Assembly: GCA_951812805.1 (NCBI GenBank)
Contig: CATOSZ010000003.1
Location: forward strand, 1,876,557 to 1,940,556
DNA length: 64,000 nt
Direction: 5' to 3'
From: an uncultured Alphaproteobacteria bacterium
GTDB lineage: Bacteria; Pseudomonadota; Alphaproteobacteria; GCA-2731375
Part shown: positions 56,083 through 64,000 of the stretch, piece by piece
Numbering within the stretch: position 1 is the stretch's first letter
Layout: each line of letters starts with the position of its first letter
The notes under the pieces: model-generated
Databases searched by the model: none
What the model saw: the letters and a program-made list of their open reading frames with translations, nothing else
Told to the model about the DNA's origin: nothing
Position numbers and translations under genes: made by a program

Positions 56083-57252
56083 ATGTCGGACACCTCAGCG
56101 TCGGAGGCGGAAACGTCCCGCCATTTCCGTTTCTTCGACAACCGGGAGAAATACCTCCTCTTCGTCACCACCTGTTCGGAGAAGTGGGCCGTCGCGGAGC
56201 GGATCGGCCGCGAGCTCGAACGCCTGCGGCCCGAGCCGCCGGCGCTGAAGATCTTCGATGCCGGCATGGGGGACGCGAGCGTGCTCACCCGGGTCTTGCG
56301 CGACGCCCACAGCCGCTTTCCCACGGTGCCCATCCAGATCGTCTGCAAGGAGATCAGCATTGAGGACATCCGCCTCGGCCTGGAGAAGATGGCCGACCGC
56401 TTCCACGAGCATCCCCAGACGGTGCTGGCCGTCACCAACATGCTCTACGGCGAAGCACCGTGGCTCAGCCCCCGCAAGGCGGAGGACAAGGCCCGCATGA
56501 ACTGGTGGGAGATCCCGCTCGAAGGCGACAACGCGCATGATTTCGACCACCAGATCCGCCAATTGCTGCCGAAGATGGCCGACGCCTGGGAGACCCGGAC
56601 CAGCGAGCGGACCGGCAACCCGCTTTATAAGGAGCCCTCGGTCGTCGTCTTCTACCGGGCCGATCAGCGCTTCGTGCTGGACCGCCTGCTGCCGGCGCGC
56701 GACGGCGTCGAAGCGGACTACGACCTGGTCGTCGCCTCGCAGCCCTACCGCGCGCGGACCGACGCCAAGACCAAGGTGCGCAACGTGTTGGCCCCGCTCG
56801 CGCGCGCGCTCGGCCCCGGCGGGCGGATGATCGTCATCCAATCGACCGGGCGCGATCCCGGCATGGAGGTCATTCGCAAGGTCTGGCCGGAGGAGGATCC
56901 CTTCCAGACCCCCGGCCACGAACTGCTGGTCGAGCTGGAGGCGAGCCTCGGCGCCAGCCATCCCGATCTGCGCTTCTCCGGCTCCGACGACGAGGGGGCG
57001 CTGTTCCGCTTTCGCCTGCATGCGCTGCCGGACGAGTTGGGCAAGTCGATCGGCACCTCGACCCTGCTGGCCGCCTGGAACGCGGCGATCTATGTCGCGC
57101 AGATTCCCGACGACCGGCTGACCGACGCGCTGGGCGAGACGAAGTATCTCGACTCGACCGCCGAGGTCCTGCGCCGCCACGGCGGCCTCTGGTTTCTCGA
57201 CGAATCCTTCGTCGTGCACCGCCTGGGGCGAGACGACAAGAATCCATCCTAA
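56083..57252 (+). CDS. Putative SAM-dependent methyltransferase-like protein
   Basis: A 389-residue soluble protein. The ATG at 56083 follows GGAGGCGGAGC. The segment ALKIFDAGMGDASVL resembles motif I of class I methyltransferases and ALGPGGRMIVIQSTGRDPG resembles motif IV/post-IV. The rest, including HFRFFDNREKYLLFVTTCSE and NLLYGEAP-like text, is not one I can place. The 3' end overlaps the flavin mono-oxygenase gene by four bases on the opposite strand. Substrate and role unknown. Confidence 0.6.
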   Translation: MSDTSASEAETSRHFRFFDNREKYLLFVTTCSEKWAVAERIGRELERLRPEPPALKIFDAGMGDASVLTRVLRDAHSRFPTVPIQIVCKEISIEDIRLGLEKMADRFHEHPQTVLAVTNMLYGEAPWLSPRKAEDKARMNWWEIPLEGDNAHDFDHQIRQLLPKMADAWETRTSERTGNPLYKEPSVVVFYRADQRFVLDRLLPARDGVEADYDLVVASQPYRARTDAKTKVRNVLAPLARALGPGGRMIVIQSTGRDPGMEVIRKVWPEEDPFQTPGHELLVELEASLGASHPDLRFSGSDDEGALFRFRLHALPDELGKSIGTSTLLAAWNAAIYVAQIPDDRLTDALGETKYLDSTAEVLRRHGGLWFLDESFVVHRLGRDDKNPS

Positions 57253-58370
57253 GACCCGAGTGTCACCGTCCAGGGATCGTAACCGTAGCACCAGGTCGGA
57301 TCCGTCGCCTCGCGCATCCAGGTGTTGGCGTGGGAGACGGCCTGGGCCTCGGCGGTGCGCGCCTGGCGCAGGCGCTCGAAGGTTGCCAGCGCCACTGCCG
57401 GGTCGCTCTCCGCGTCGAGCGTGCGGGCCAGCACGACGGCGTCCTCCAGCGCCATCGCGGCGCCCTGGGCCATATAGGGCGTCATCGGATGGGCGGCATC
57501 GCCGAGCAGCACCAGGCCCCCCTCGTGCCAGGTGGTGAGTGGTTCGCGGTCCAGGATCGCCCAGCGGTGCACGGCGGGACAGGCGTGCAGAACCTCGCGC
57601 ACCTCCGCGTGGAAGCCAGCGAAGGCCGCGCGGACGACCGCCATGTCGCCCTCCGCCGACCAGGACTCGTCGACCCAGGCGGCATCGGGCAGGCTGGTGA
57701 CGAAATAGACCTCGTCGCGGGTCCGGGTGACGTAGTAGATCACGATGTGCCGGTCTTCGCCCCACCACTTGGTACACGCGCCGATTCCGTGGCGCAGGCG
57801 GTCGGCGGGGAAGGTCGCCCGGTAGGCGACGCGGCCCGTGGCCCGAGGCCGCGCGGGCCCGTGCAGGATCTCCCGCACCCGGCTGTGCAGGCCGTCGGCA
57901 CCGATCACCAGATCCGCGTCCGCCCCGGCGCCATGGGCGAAATGAAGGCGGTAGCCGTCTCCGGCCGCTTCGATGCCGACGAGATCACGGCCCATTTCGA
58001 TGTCGGCGGCGGGGACGGCGGAGAGCAGGGCCGCATGCAGATCGGCCCGGTGCAGTTGCAAATAGGGCGCGCCGTAGCGGGCCTCCGCCGCGTCGCCGAG
58101 CGGAAGTTCGAAACGGCTAGCACCGGTATCGCCGTCCCGGTTGTCCCAGGTAACGGGCCGAAAGGCGCGTTCACGGACCACACTCTCGAGGCCGAGGCCG
58201 CGCAGCGCCTTCATGGCGTTGGGGCTCATCTGGATGCCGGCGCCGACGCGGGCGAAGCCCCGGGCCTGCTCGAAAACCCGGGCTTGAAAGCCGAAATGCC
58301 GAAGCGCGGCGGCCACGGCCAGGCCGCCCATGCCGGCACCGATGATGGCTATTCGCAGCTTTTGCCTCAT
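57249..58370 (-). CDS. FAD mono-oxygenase, 6-hydroxynicotinate 3-monooxygenase-like
   Basis: A 373-residue group A flavoprotein hydroxylase. The N-terminal Rossmann motif AIIGAGMGGLAVAAALRHFG, the middle VIGADGLHSRVRE and the FAD ribityl-binding GDAAHPMTPYMAQGAAMALE are all present. Segments CTKWWGEDRHIVIYYVTRTR and ANTWMREATDPTWCYGYDPW closely resemble NicC, which decarboxylates and hydroxylates 6-hydroxynicotinate. No other nicotinate genes are nearby, so an aryl-carboxylate substrate is likely but not fixed. Confidence 0.85.
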   Translation of the reverse strand: MRQKLRIAIIGAGMGGLAVAAALRHFGFQARVFEQARGFARVGAGIQMSPNAMKALRGLGLESVVRERAFRPVTWDNRDGDTGASRFELPLGDAAEARYGAPYLQLHRADLHAALLSAVPAADIEMGRDLVGIEAAGDGYRLHFAHGAGADADLVIGADGLHSRVREILHGPARPRATGRVAYRATFPADRLRHGIGACTKWWGEDRHIVIYYVTRTRDEVYFVTSLPDAAWVDESWSAEGDMAVVRAAFAGFHAEVREVLHACPAVHRWAILDREPLTTWHEGGLVLLGDAAHPMTPYMAQGAAMALEDAVVLARTLDAESDPAVALATFERLRQARTAEAQAVSHANTWMREATDPTWCYGYDPWTVTLGS

Positions 58371-58535
58371 GTCGTCATCCGGTGTTCCGACCGTACCGAC
58401 CCATGGCCAGACATATCCCGTGCGCCATACCGGGGAAAGCCTCGCCGGCGCGATGATGCAAGCGGACGTGAAACGGCCTAAACTCGAGCGCTAATGCGAC
58501 GAACCAGGCACGGTGACACGACGGAGCCCTGGAAA

Positions 58536-59666
58536 ATGAACGACCGCCAAGATCCCGCGATCTCCGAACGTGGCAGACCCCTGCGCGTGCGCTGGTACCG
58601 CTGCCCGATCCCGCATGAAACCTTGAAGAGCCTCTCGCGACGGAGCGACGCCCGCGCGGCGGTTCATGCCGGCGGGCATCTGGCGCTCTGGGTGGCGACG
58701 GGGACGACGGCCTATCTGCTGTTCCAGGCGGAGGTCTGGTGGGGCTTCGCCTTGGCGCTGTTCGCGCACGGCACCGTGGCGACGTTCTTCTCGGCCCCCC
58801 ACCACGAGCTCTGCCATGGCACGGTATTTCGCACCAAGACGCTGAACGAGATCTTCCTCAGAATTTTTTCCACGCTCGGCTGGCAGAACTTCCACATCTA
58901 CAAGTTCTCCCACAGCTACCACCACCGCTACACGCTCTACCCGGCGGGCGACCGGGAGGTGATCCTGCCGAAGACGCCGTCGCTGGCGCCGCTCTATCTC
59001 CTGCAACTGTTCACGTTGAACCTGTTCGGCGGTTTCGAGAGCCGGGGCGTGCTTGCGACCTTGCGCGGCTTCGTGCGCATCGCCCTGGATCGCTTCGATG
59101 CCCCCTACAACGAATGGGGCCCGGAACTCTACGACGGACAGCCGGGGGAGCGCGCGAAGGCCCGGAACTGGGCGCGCTGGGTGCTGGGCTTCCATGCGCT
59201 GATCGTCGCCGGATCCTTGGGCCTCGGCGAGCCGGTGTTGATCCTTCTGCTCACCCTGCACGTCTTCTTCGCCAACGCGCTGCGCTATTTCGTCGGTGCC
59301 CCGATGCATTGCGGCCTGCGCAGCGACGTCCCCGATTTCCGCAAAAGCGTGCGGACGATCACCCTCGATCCGCTCTCGGAATTTCTCTACTGGCACATGA
59401 ACTGGCACCTGGAACATCACATGTACGCAGGCGTGCCGTTCTACAACCTGAAGGCCCTGCACCGCGCCGTCGCTGACGACATGCCGGCGCCCCGAACCCT
59501 GCTCGGCGCCTGGCGCGAGATGCGCACGGTGCTGCGCCGCCAGCGCGACGACCCGGATTACGCCTTCGACACGCCGGTCCCGTCGACCGGCACGGCCGGC
59601 GCGATCGAGGCGGGCGACCCCCTCGCCGCCTCGATCGGCGACCTGGCGCCGAAAGCGATCGCCTGA
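58536..59666 (+). CDS. Membrane fatty acid desaturase-like protein
   Basis: A 376-residue integral-membrane di-iron enzyme. The three histidine boxes are seen as HELCHG, HSYHH and HLEHH, with hydrophobic helices between. The ATG at 58536 has CGGAGCCCTGG upstream; 58494 is an alternative adding 14 residues. The histidine spacing fits a fatty-acyl desaturase or hydroxylase; the position of attack is not shown. Convergent with the small gene at 59671. Confidence 0.85.
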   Translation: MNDRQDPAISERGRPLRVRWYRCPIPHETLKSLSRRSDARAAVHAGGHLALWVATGTTAYLLFQAEVWWGFALALFAHGTVATFFSAPHHELCHGTVFRTKTLNEIFLRIFSTLGWQNFHIYKFSHSYHHRYTLYPAGDREVILPKTPSLAPLYLLQLFTLNLFGGFESRGVLATLRGFVRIALDRFDAPYNEWGPELYDGQPGERAKARNWARWVLGFHALIVAGSLGLGEPVLILLLTLHVFFANALRYFVGAPMHCGLRSDVPDFRKSVRTITLDPLSEFLYWHMNWHLEHHMYAGVPFYNLKALHRAVADDMPAPRTLLGAWREMRTVLRRQRDDPDYAFDTPVPSTGTAGAIEAGDPLAASIGDLAPKAIA

Positions 59667-59670
59667 ACGG

Positions 59671-60021
59671 TCAGTCCATCACTTTGCGCAGGACGTGGCG
59701 ACGGTTGGTGGTGAAGGGCCGCACGTCGGTGGCCCAGCGGCCTTGCTCGCCCGCCTCGCCCCAGGCCTCGCTCGACAGGATGTCCGGGCTGTCGATCTCG
59801 TAGATCGCGGCGTAGCGCGGCTCGCCCTCGACGACGATTTCCTTCACCTCGCCGCCGATATTGGCCTTCAAAGGCACCTGCTTGGCGCGGCGCACCCTGT
59901 GGACGCCCGGCACCGCGCTCAGCAACGGCACGTGCTCGGTGTCGTAAACCTCGTTGAACAGATCCTCCTTGTCCGCCTGCACGTCCATGGAGACGATGAA
60001 AAGATACTTGGCTTCGCTCAT
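59671..60021 (-). CDS. Small dimeric alpha/beta-barrel (EthD-like) protein
   Basis: A 116-residue soluble protein. MSEAKYLFIVSMDVQADKED and FNEVYDTEHVPLLSAVPGVH have the strand-helix pattern of the dimeric ferredoxin-like barrel (EthD/ABM/stress-responsive) group. No catalytic residue is obvious. It is preceded by the cupin gene 18 bp upstream on the same strand, so the two are probably one transcript. Confidence 0.7.
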   Translation of the reverse strand: MSEAKYLFIVSMDVQADKEDLFNEVYDTEHVPLLSAVPGVHRVRRAKQVPLKANIGGEVKEIVVEGEPRYAAIYEIDSPDILSSEAWGEAGEQGRWATDVRPFTTNRRHVLRKVMD

Positions 60022-60039
60022 CCGCGTTTCCTCCGCGAT

Positions 60040-60369
60040 TTAGTCGACGATGAACAGTTTGGCACCGATATCGGTGGAGGAGCGATGCGCCTCCGCCCGA
60101 TCGGCGACCTGATAGGACATGCCGGGCGTCATGGTGAAGCGGCGCCCGTCCTCGAGCTCCGTTTCCAGCCGACCTTCCAGCACCAGCAGCACATGGCCCT
60201 TTTCGCACCAATGATCGGCGAGGTATCCGGGCGTATATTCCACCATGCGCACGCGAATCTCGCCGAACTGGCGGGTCCGCCACAGCGCCTTGCCCGTCGT
60301 GCCGGCATGTTCCGTCGCCTCGACCTCGGCCCAGGCCTGCACGGTGAAGGGAATGTCGGTCATGTGCAT
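60040..60369 (-). CDS. DHCW-motif cupin protein
   Basis: A 109-residue single-domain cupin. The start at 60369 (MHMTDIPFTVQAWAEVEATE) removes an unsupported cysteine-rich extension. The motif ADHWCEKGHVLLVLEGRLET supplies metal-binding histidines and the DHxC signature; the second strand pair is GMSYQVADRAEAHRSST. Possible metal enzyme or ligand-binding protein. Upstream of the small EthD-like gene in one transcript. Confidence 0.75.
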   Translation of the reverse strand: MHMTDIPFTVQAWAEVEATEHAGTTGKALWRTRQFGEIRVRMVEYTPGYLADHWCEKGHVLLVLEGRLETELEDGRRFTMTPGMSYQVADRAEAHRSSTDIGAKLFIVD

Positions 60370-60536
60370 GGATGGTCCCTCCCTGGCCGGGCGGCACGCG
60401 GGGCACGCCGCCCGGTTACGAGGCCGGGTGTAGCACATCGTAGGAGGACACGGGCACTGCCGTAAGACCCTCTGTGACGGCCGTCTCTCGAATACGGCGC
60501 GCCAACCCCCAGATCTATGGCAACAAAACGGGAAAG

Positions 60537-60564
60537 CTACTCCCTCGTGGGCACTTGGGAGTAG
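60537..60564 (+). promoter_or_regulatory. Hairpin covering the ribosome site of a small gene
   Basis: A perfect 8-bp inverted repeat CTACTCCC / GGGAGTAG with a 12-base loop ends three bases before the ATG at 60568. The right arm contains the likely Shine-Dalgarno GGGAG, so folding would hide it. Computed by eye only. Confidence 0.45.
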
Positions 60565-60567
60565 ACG

Positions 60568-60723
60568 ATGTTCGAAGTCTTGGATGTGTTGATTATCGCC
60601 TCGTGTGCGCTGTCGGCGGTCTCCGTCGGCGCGGTGGCGTTCTGGCCCGCCTTTCGCCGCCGCCGCTCGAGGCCCGCGGCGTCCCTGCCGCTATCCGATC
60701 CGCGTCGCGCGGGCATCGAGTAG
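60568..60723 (+). CDS. Small membrane protein of 51 residues
   Basis: MFEVLDVLIIASCALSAVSV and the following GAVAFWPAF give one membrane helix (residues about 5-28), then an arginine-rich cytoplasmic tail ([14 protein letters not shown]). A GGGAG site precedes the ATG, inside a hairpin. No family recognised. The 3' end overlaps the end of fliJ on the opposite strand by 33 bp. Small size makes it uncertain, but the hydrophobic/basic pattern and ribosome site support a real gene. Confidence 0.5.
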   Translation: MFEVLDVLIIASCALSAVSVGAVAFWPAFRRRRSRPAASLPLSDPRRAGIE

Positions 60724-61140
60724 GACCGATGCCTCGCGGCGATGACGGTCGAGGGCGATTTCGTCCAGTTCGGCCTGCAGCGCCCGTGCGCGCGCGGCTT
60801 CGGCCTCGACCCGGGCCCGTTCGGCCGCCAGTTCCATGGTCTTCAGCTCGCGAAACGCGGTCGTCATGGCCTCGCGGCTGGTCTCGACCCGGGCGCGGGC
60901 ACCCTCGATGCTCGCGGCCAGGTCCTCGCCGCGGGCGAGCGTCCAGCGAAAATAGGGCTGGATATTCATCCGCTCGGCGCCGGCGCCGGCGCCGGCCCGT
61001 TCCGCATCGAGATGACCGAGCAGCAGGGCCCGCGCATCTTCCAGTTCGGCCAACTGGCGTTCCAGGTCGGCATGGCCGCGCCGCGCCTCCTCCAGCCGCC
61101 AGCGCGCGAGGCGGGCGAGCGTTTCGAGGCCCCGGCTCAC
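60691..61140 (-). CDS. fliJ: Flagellar export chaperone-like protein FliJ
   Basis: A 149-residue, almost wholly helical coiled-coil protein ([40 protein letters not shown]), the usual shape of FliJ, which couples the FliI ATPase to the export gate. The start is GTG at 61140, overlapping the fliI stop as GTGA. FliJ sequences diverge strongly, so the call rests on position after fliI and on length. Confidence 0.85.
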   Translation of the reverse strand: MSRGLETLARLARWRLEEARRGHADLERQLAELEDARALLLGHLDAERAGAGAGAERMNIQPYFRWTLARGEDLAASIEGARARVETSREAMTTAFRELKTMELAAERARVEAEAARARALQAELDEIALDRHRREASVLLDARATRIG

Positions 61141-62489
61141 GACAGGGGCTCGTCGAAGGGCGCCGGCGCCGGTTCGAGCAAGGCTTCGAGGCCGGCGTGC
61201 GACGTCTCGATATCGGCGCCTTCGTGAATATCCTGCGCGAGGAAGGCTTCCAGGCCCGCATGGCGGTCGATCGCCTCGTCGACCGCCGCGTCGCTGCCCT
61301 TGCGGTAGGCGCCGATGCGGATCAGCTCGGCCATGTCGTCGTAGAGGGTCATCAGGCGGCGGGCATGCAGGATGCGCTCGGTCTCCACCTTGTCGTTGCA
61401 CCCGGGCATGGTCCGCGAGAGGCTGCGCAGCACGTTGATAGCGGGAAACCGCCCGCGCTCGGCAATCGCGCGGTCGAGCACGATGTGACCGTCGAGAATG
61501 CCGCGCACCGCGTCGGCGACCGGCTCGTTGTGATCGTCGCCCTCGACCAATACGGTGAACAGGCCGGTGATCGTACCGCCACTCGCCACCGGCCCGGGCC
61601 CGGCCCGTTCCAGCAGGCGGGGCAACTCGGCGAAAACCGACGGGGTATAGCCCTTCGCCGCCGGCGGTTCGCCGAGGGAAAGCCCGATTTCGCGTTGCGC
61701 CATGGCGAAACGGGTCACGCTGTCCATCAGACAGAGCACGTCGAGCCCCTGGTCGCGGAAGAATTCGGCGATGGCGAGGGTCATTTGGGCGGCCTGGCGG
61801 CGCAGCAGGGCGGGTTCGTCCGAGGTCGCGACGACGACGACGCTGCGCTGCAACCCGGCCGGACCCAGATGATCCTGGATGAATTCGCTGACCTCGCGCC
61901 CGCGCTCGCCGATCAGGCCGATGACGGAAACGTCGGCCGCCGTATTGCGCGCCAGCATCGAGAGCAGGGCCGACTTGCCGACGCCAGAGCCGGCGAAGAT
62001 GCCCATGCGCTGGCCGCGGCAGCAGGTCGTGAAGGCGTTGATGGCGCGCACGCCGACGTCGAGCCGCCCGCCGACCCGGGACCGCAAATGGGCCGGCGGC
62101 GGGGCGGCGCGGATCGGCCGCGGCGCCGGCCCGCGCGGCAACGGCCCCTTGCCGTCGATCGGCGCGCCGAGGCCGTTGACGACCCGGCCGAGCCAGCCGG
62201 AATCGGGGAAAATCCGGGCCTCCGCCTCGTCGACGATGGCCCGGCAGCCCATGCCGAGGCCGTCCAATTCACCGATCGGCATGACCAGCACCCGGTTGTC
62301 GCGGAAGCCGACGACCTCGCCCGGCACGCGGCGTTTTCCGCGGGCCTCGAGGACCAGGCGGGCGCCGACCGGCAATTCACGGTGAATGCCCGCAACCTCC
62401 ATCAACAAACCGCGCACGCCCGCGATCCGGCCATAGAGGCGATGCGGGGCGAGCCGCTCAAGGTCTTCCATCAATGCCTGCATGTCCAT
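61137..62489 (-). CDS. fliI: Flagellum-specific ATPase FliI
   Basis: A 450-residue F1-type ATPase driving flagellar type III export. Walker A is [20 protein letters not shown] (about residue 165), Walker [21 protein letters not shown], and [17 protein letters not shown] is characteristic. The N-terminal [18 protein letters not shown] is the beta-barrel domain. Divergent from ctrA, sharing its upstream region with the CtrA box. Confidence 0.96.
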   Translation of the reverse strand: MDMQALMEDLERLAPHRLYGRIAGVRGLLMEVAGIHRELPVGARLVLEARGKRRVPGEVVGFRDNRVLVMPIGELDGLGMGCRAIVDEAEARIFPDSGWLGRVVNGLGAPIDGKGPLPRGPAPRPIRAAPPPAHLRSRVGGRLDVGVRAINAFTTCCRGQRMGIFAGSGVGKSALLSMLARNTAADVSVIGLIGERGREVSEFIQDHLGPAGLQRSVVVVATSDEPALLRRQAAQMTLAIAEFFRDQGLDVLCLMDSVTRFAMAQREIGLSLGEPPAAKGYTPSVFAELPRLLERAGPGPVASGGTITGLFTVLVEGDDHNEPVADAVRGILDGHIVLDRAIAERGRFPAINVLRSLSRTMPGCNDKVETERILHARRLMTLYDDMAELIRIGAYRKGSDAAVDEAIDRHAGLEAFLAQDIHEGADIETSHAGLEALLEPAPAPFDEPLS

Positions 62490-62562
62490 CTACCCGTCAC
62501 CGCCGTCCCTTGGGCTCGGAATCCTGCGGCAAAGCGGTTAACCTCGAGTAAAGTCGGCCAGC

Positions 62563-62578
62563 ATAACCATTTGTTAAC
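62563..62578 (+). promoter_or_regulatory. CtrA-type binding box between fliI and ctrA
   Basis: ATAACCATTTGTTAAC matches the CtrA consensus TTAA-N7-TTAAC except for the first base. A half-similar TTTAAACATGGTTAAG lies just downstream (62587-62602) with six rather than seven spacer bases. A GANTC methylation site (GAATC, 62519-62523) is nearby. This suggests autoregulation of ctrA and CtrA control of fliI, as in Caulobacter-like systems. Confidence 0.65.
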
Positions 62579-62626
62579 ATCGTCGGTTTAAACATGGTTA
62601 AGCATGGTCATGACGGGGAGTGAGAG

Positions 62627-63328
62627 ATGCGTGTACTGTTGATCGAAGACGACTCCGCAACCGCCCGCAGCATTGAGCTGATGTTGGAATCGGAGAAGTT
62701 CAACACCTACACCACGGACTTGGGTGCCGAGGGGTTGGATCTCGGCAAGCTTTATGATTACGACATCATATTGCTGGACCTGAACCTGCCCGACATGCAC
62801 GGCTACGACGTGCTCAAACGGCTGCGCACGGCGAAAATCGAGACGCCGATCCTGATCCTGTCGGGCATGTCGGAGCCCGACGACAAGGTGAAGGGGCTCG
62901 GCTTCGGGGCCGACGACTATCTCACCAAGCCGTTCGACCGGCGCGAGCTGGTCGCCCGCATCCACGCCATCGTGCGCCGTTCCAAGGGTCACTCGCAGTC
63001 GGTCATCAACACCGGCAAGCTGGCGATCAACCTCGACACCAAGGCGGTCGAGGTCGAAGGCCAGCGCCTGCACCTGACCGGCAAGGAATACGCCATGCTG
63101 GAGCTGCTTTCGCTCCGCAAGGGCACGACCTTGACCAAGGAAATGTTCCTCAACCACCTCTATGGCGGCATGGACGAGCCGGAGCTGAAGATCATCGACG
63201 TCTTCATCTGCAAGCTTCGCAAGAAGCTGGCGGCCGCCACCGGCGGCGAGCACTATATCGAAACCGTCTGGGGACGCGGCTATGTCCTGCGCGATCCGCC
63301 CCCAGCCAACGCCGACGCCGCCGCCTGA
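62627..63328 (+). CDS. ctrA: Cell-cycle response regulator CtrA
   Basis: A 233-residue OmpR-type transcription factor. Asp51 ([20 protein letters not shown]) is the phosphoacceptor; the acidic pocket is LIEDD and the switch lysine is in [20 protein letters not shown]. The C-terminal winged helix begins [20 protein letters not shown]. The N-terminus [20 protein letters not shown] is nearly diagnostic of CtrA. It controls flagellar, division and motility genes in alphaproteobacteria. Confidence 0.97.
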   Translation: MRVLLIEDDSATARSIELMLESEKFNTYTTDLGAEGLDLGKLYDYDIILLDLNLPDMHGYDVLKRLRTAKIETPILILSGMSEPDDKVKGLGFGADDYLTKPFDRRELVARIHAIVRRSKGHSQSVINTGKLAINLDTKAVEVEGQRLHLTGKEYAMLELLSLRKGTTLTKEMFLNHLYGGMDEPELKIIDVFICKLRKKLAAATGGEHYIETVWGRGYVLRDPPPANADAAA

Positions 63329-63358
63329 GACGGCCGCGCGGCGACGCGGCGGCGAAAT

Positions 63359-63964
63359 TCAGGCCTGCCAGGCCCGTTGCAGGGCCGGGCGGGCCTGCAG
63401 CCGTTCGATATAGGCCTGGACGTTCGGCTTGTCGGACACGTCGCCGCCGAGGCGGGCCGAGACGATGCAGGCATGCCCGGTCATGACGTCGGCGCCCGAG
63501 AATTCGCCGGCCAAGTACTCACGGCCCTCCAGATGCCGGTCGACCGCGCTCATCATCCGTCCGACCAGCTTGATCGCCCGGTCGGCATTGGCCTGGTTGC
63601 GCCGTTCCTCCGGCAGCAGGATGGTTTCGACGACGATGACGTTGACCTGGGGCATGATCATGCCCTCGGCATAATGCAGCCATTGCAGATAGTCCGCGAA
63701 ATCGCCCGATTCCACGCTCGGCGACAGGCGGCCCTCGCCGTATTTCGCCAGCAGATACTGCACAATCGCCCCCGATTCGAAGATGCTGACGTCGCCGTCG
63801 TCCAGCGCCGGCACGCGCCCCATCGGATGGACGTTCAGGTAGTCGGGCGCCCGCATCGCCGGATCGCCGAGTTTGAAGCGTTCCAGCTCGTAGTCGAGGC
63901 CGAGTTCCTCGCACAGCCAGACGATACGCACCGAGCGCGTGTTGGGGGCGTGATAGATCTTCAT
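63359..63964 (-). CDS. Glutathione S-transferase
   Basis: A 201-residue two-domain GST. The N-terminal thioredoxin-like domain contains MKIYHAPNTRSVRIVWLCEE, with the serine and cysteine region typical of beta/theta-like bacterial GSTs, then HPMGRVPALDDGD (cis-Pro) and IFESGAIVQYL, which bind glutathione. The helical domain follows with GEFSGADVMTGHACIV. Convergent with ctrA. Substrate unknown. Confidence 0.9.
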   Translation of the reverse strand: MKIYHAPNTRSVRIVWLCEELGLDYELERFKLGDPAMRAPDYLNVHPMGRVPALDDGDVSIFESGAIVQYLLAKYGEGRLSPSVESGDFADYLQWLHYAEGMIMPQVNVIVVETILLPEERRNQANADRAIKLVGRMMSAVDRHLEGREYLAGEFSGADVMTGHACIVSARLGGDVSDKPNVQAYIERLQARPALQRAWQA

Positions 63965-64000
63965 GACATCGTCCCTTTCCAGCCTCCGCCCGCCACGCGG

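Noticed and set aside
1..64000. CRISPR arrays, rRNA or tRNA genes
   Set aside because: No regularly spaced repeats and no conserved rRNA or complete cloverleaf sequence were found by reading.

Overview
The window looks like a chromosomal segment of a GC-rich alphaproteobacterium, most likely Rhodospirillales. The evidence is a CtrA response regulator divergent from fliI-fliJ, the aminotransferase-ftsK-lolA order, a split glycine decarboxylase (gcvPA/gcvPB) behind a tandem glycine riboswitch, a fused cysNC, and glnK-amtB behind a sigma-54-type promoter. No rRNA, tRNA or CRISPR array was recognised. All assignments come from reading the sequence; no database search was possible.

Layout. 1-15.3 kb is an exopolysaccharide-type region: a YjbH-family protein, a very large SLBB-repeat export protein, cysD-cysNC (PAPS synthesis), and a nucleotide-sugar dehydrogenase broken by two insertion sequences (IS66 and IS630 families) only 65 bp of gene apart. 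A second, inverted IS66 copy runs off the left edge, so 10.4 kb of export and sulfate-activation genes lie between inverted identical repeats. 15.3-22 kb continues the sugar theme: a UDP-glucuronate 4-epimerase-like gene, a YdcF-family gene, and a complete dTDP-rhamnose operon (rfbD-A-C-B) coupled to pheA. 22-30.5 kb holds an AMACR-like racemase, a GST, a 3 kb insertion-sequence graveyard (IS21 with remnants of an IS256-like element and a second IS21 end, next to a decapitated lyase gene), an MFS exporter and an intact IS1182-family element.

30.5-35.7 kb is the most unusual part. A TRAP-type binding protein is followed by four overlapping arginase/agmatinase-fold genes. Only the last keeps the full set of metal ligands; the three before it have lost most or some of them. 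Immediately downstream is a peroxiredoxin whose peroxidatic cysteine codon is an in-frame UGA, with a small GU-loop hairpin at the distance expected of a bacterial SECIS. I read this as a candidate heteromeric ureohydrolase locus followed by a selenoprotein peroxiredoxin.

35.7-64 kb is mostly housekeeping: lolA, ftsK, a DapC-like aminotransferase, amtB-glnK, a UbiH-family hydroxylase, two TauD/TfdA-family dioxygenases flanking the glycine cleavage operon, a proteasome-related Anbu protease coupled to a 2-hydroxyacid dehydrogenase, a DUF1848 protein, a chemoreceptor, several oxidoreductases, a desaturase, fliI-fliJ and ctrA with a CtrA-type box, and a GST.
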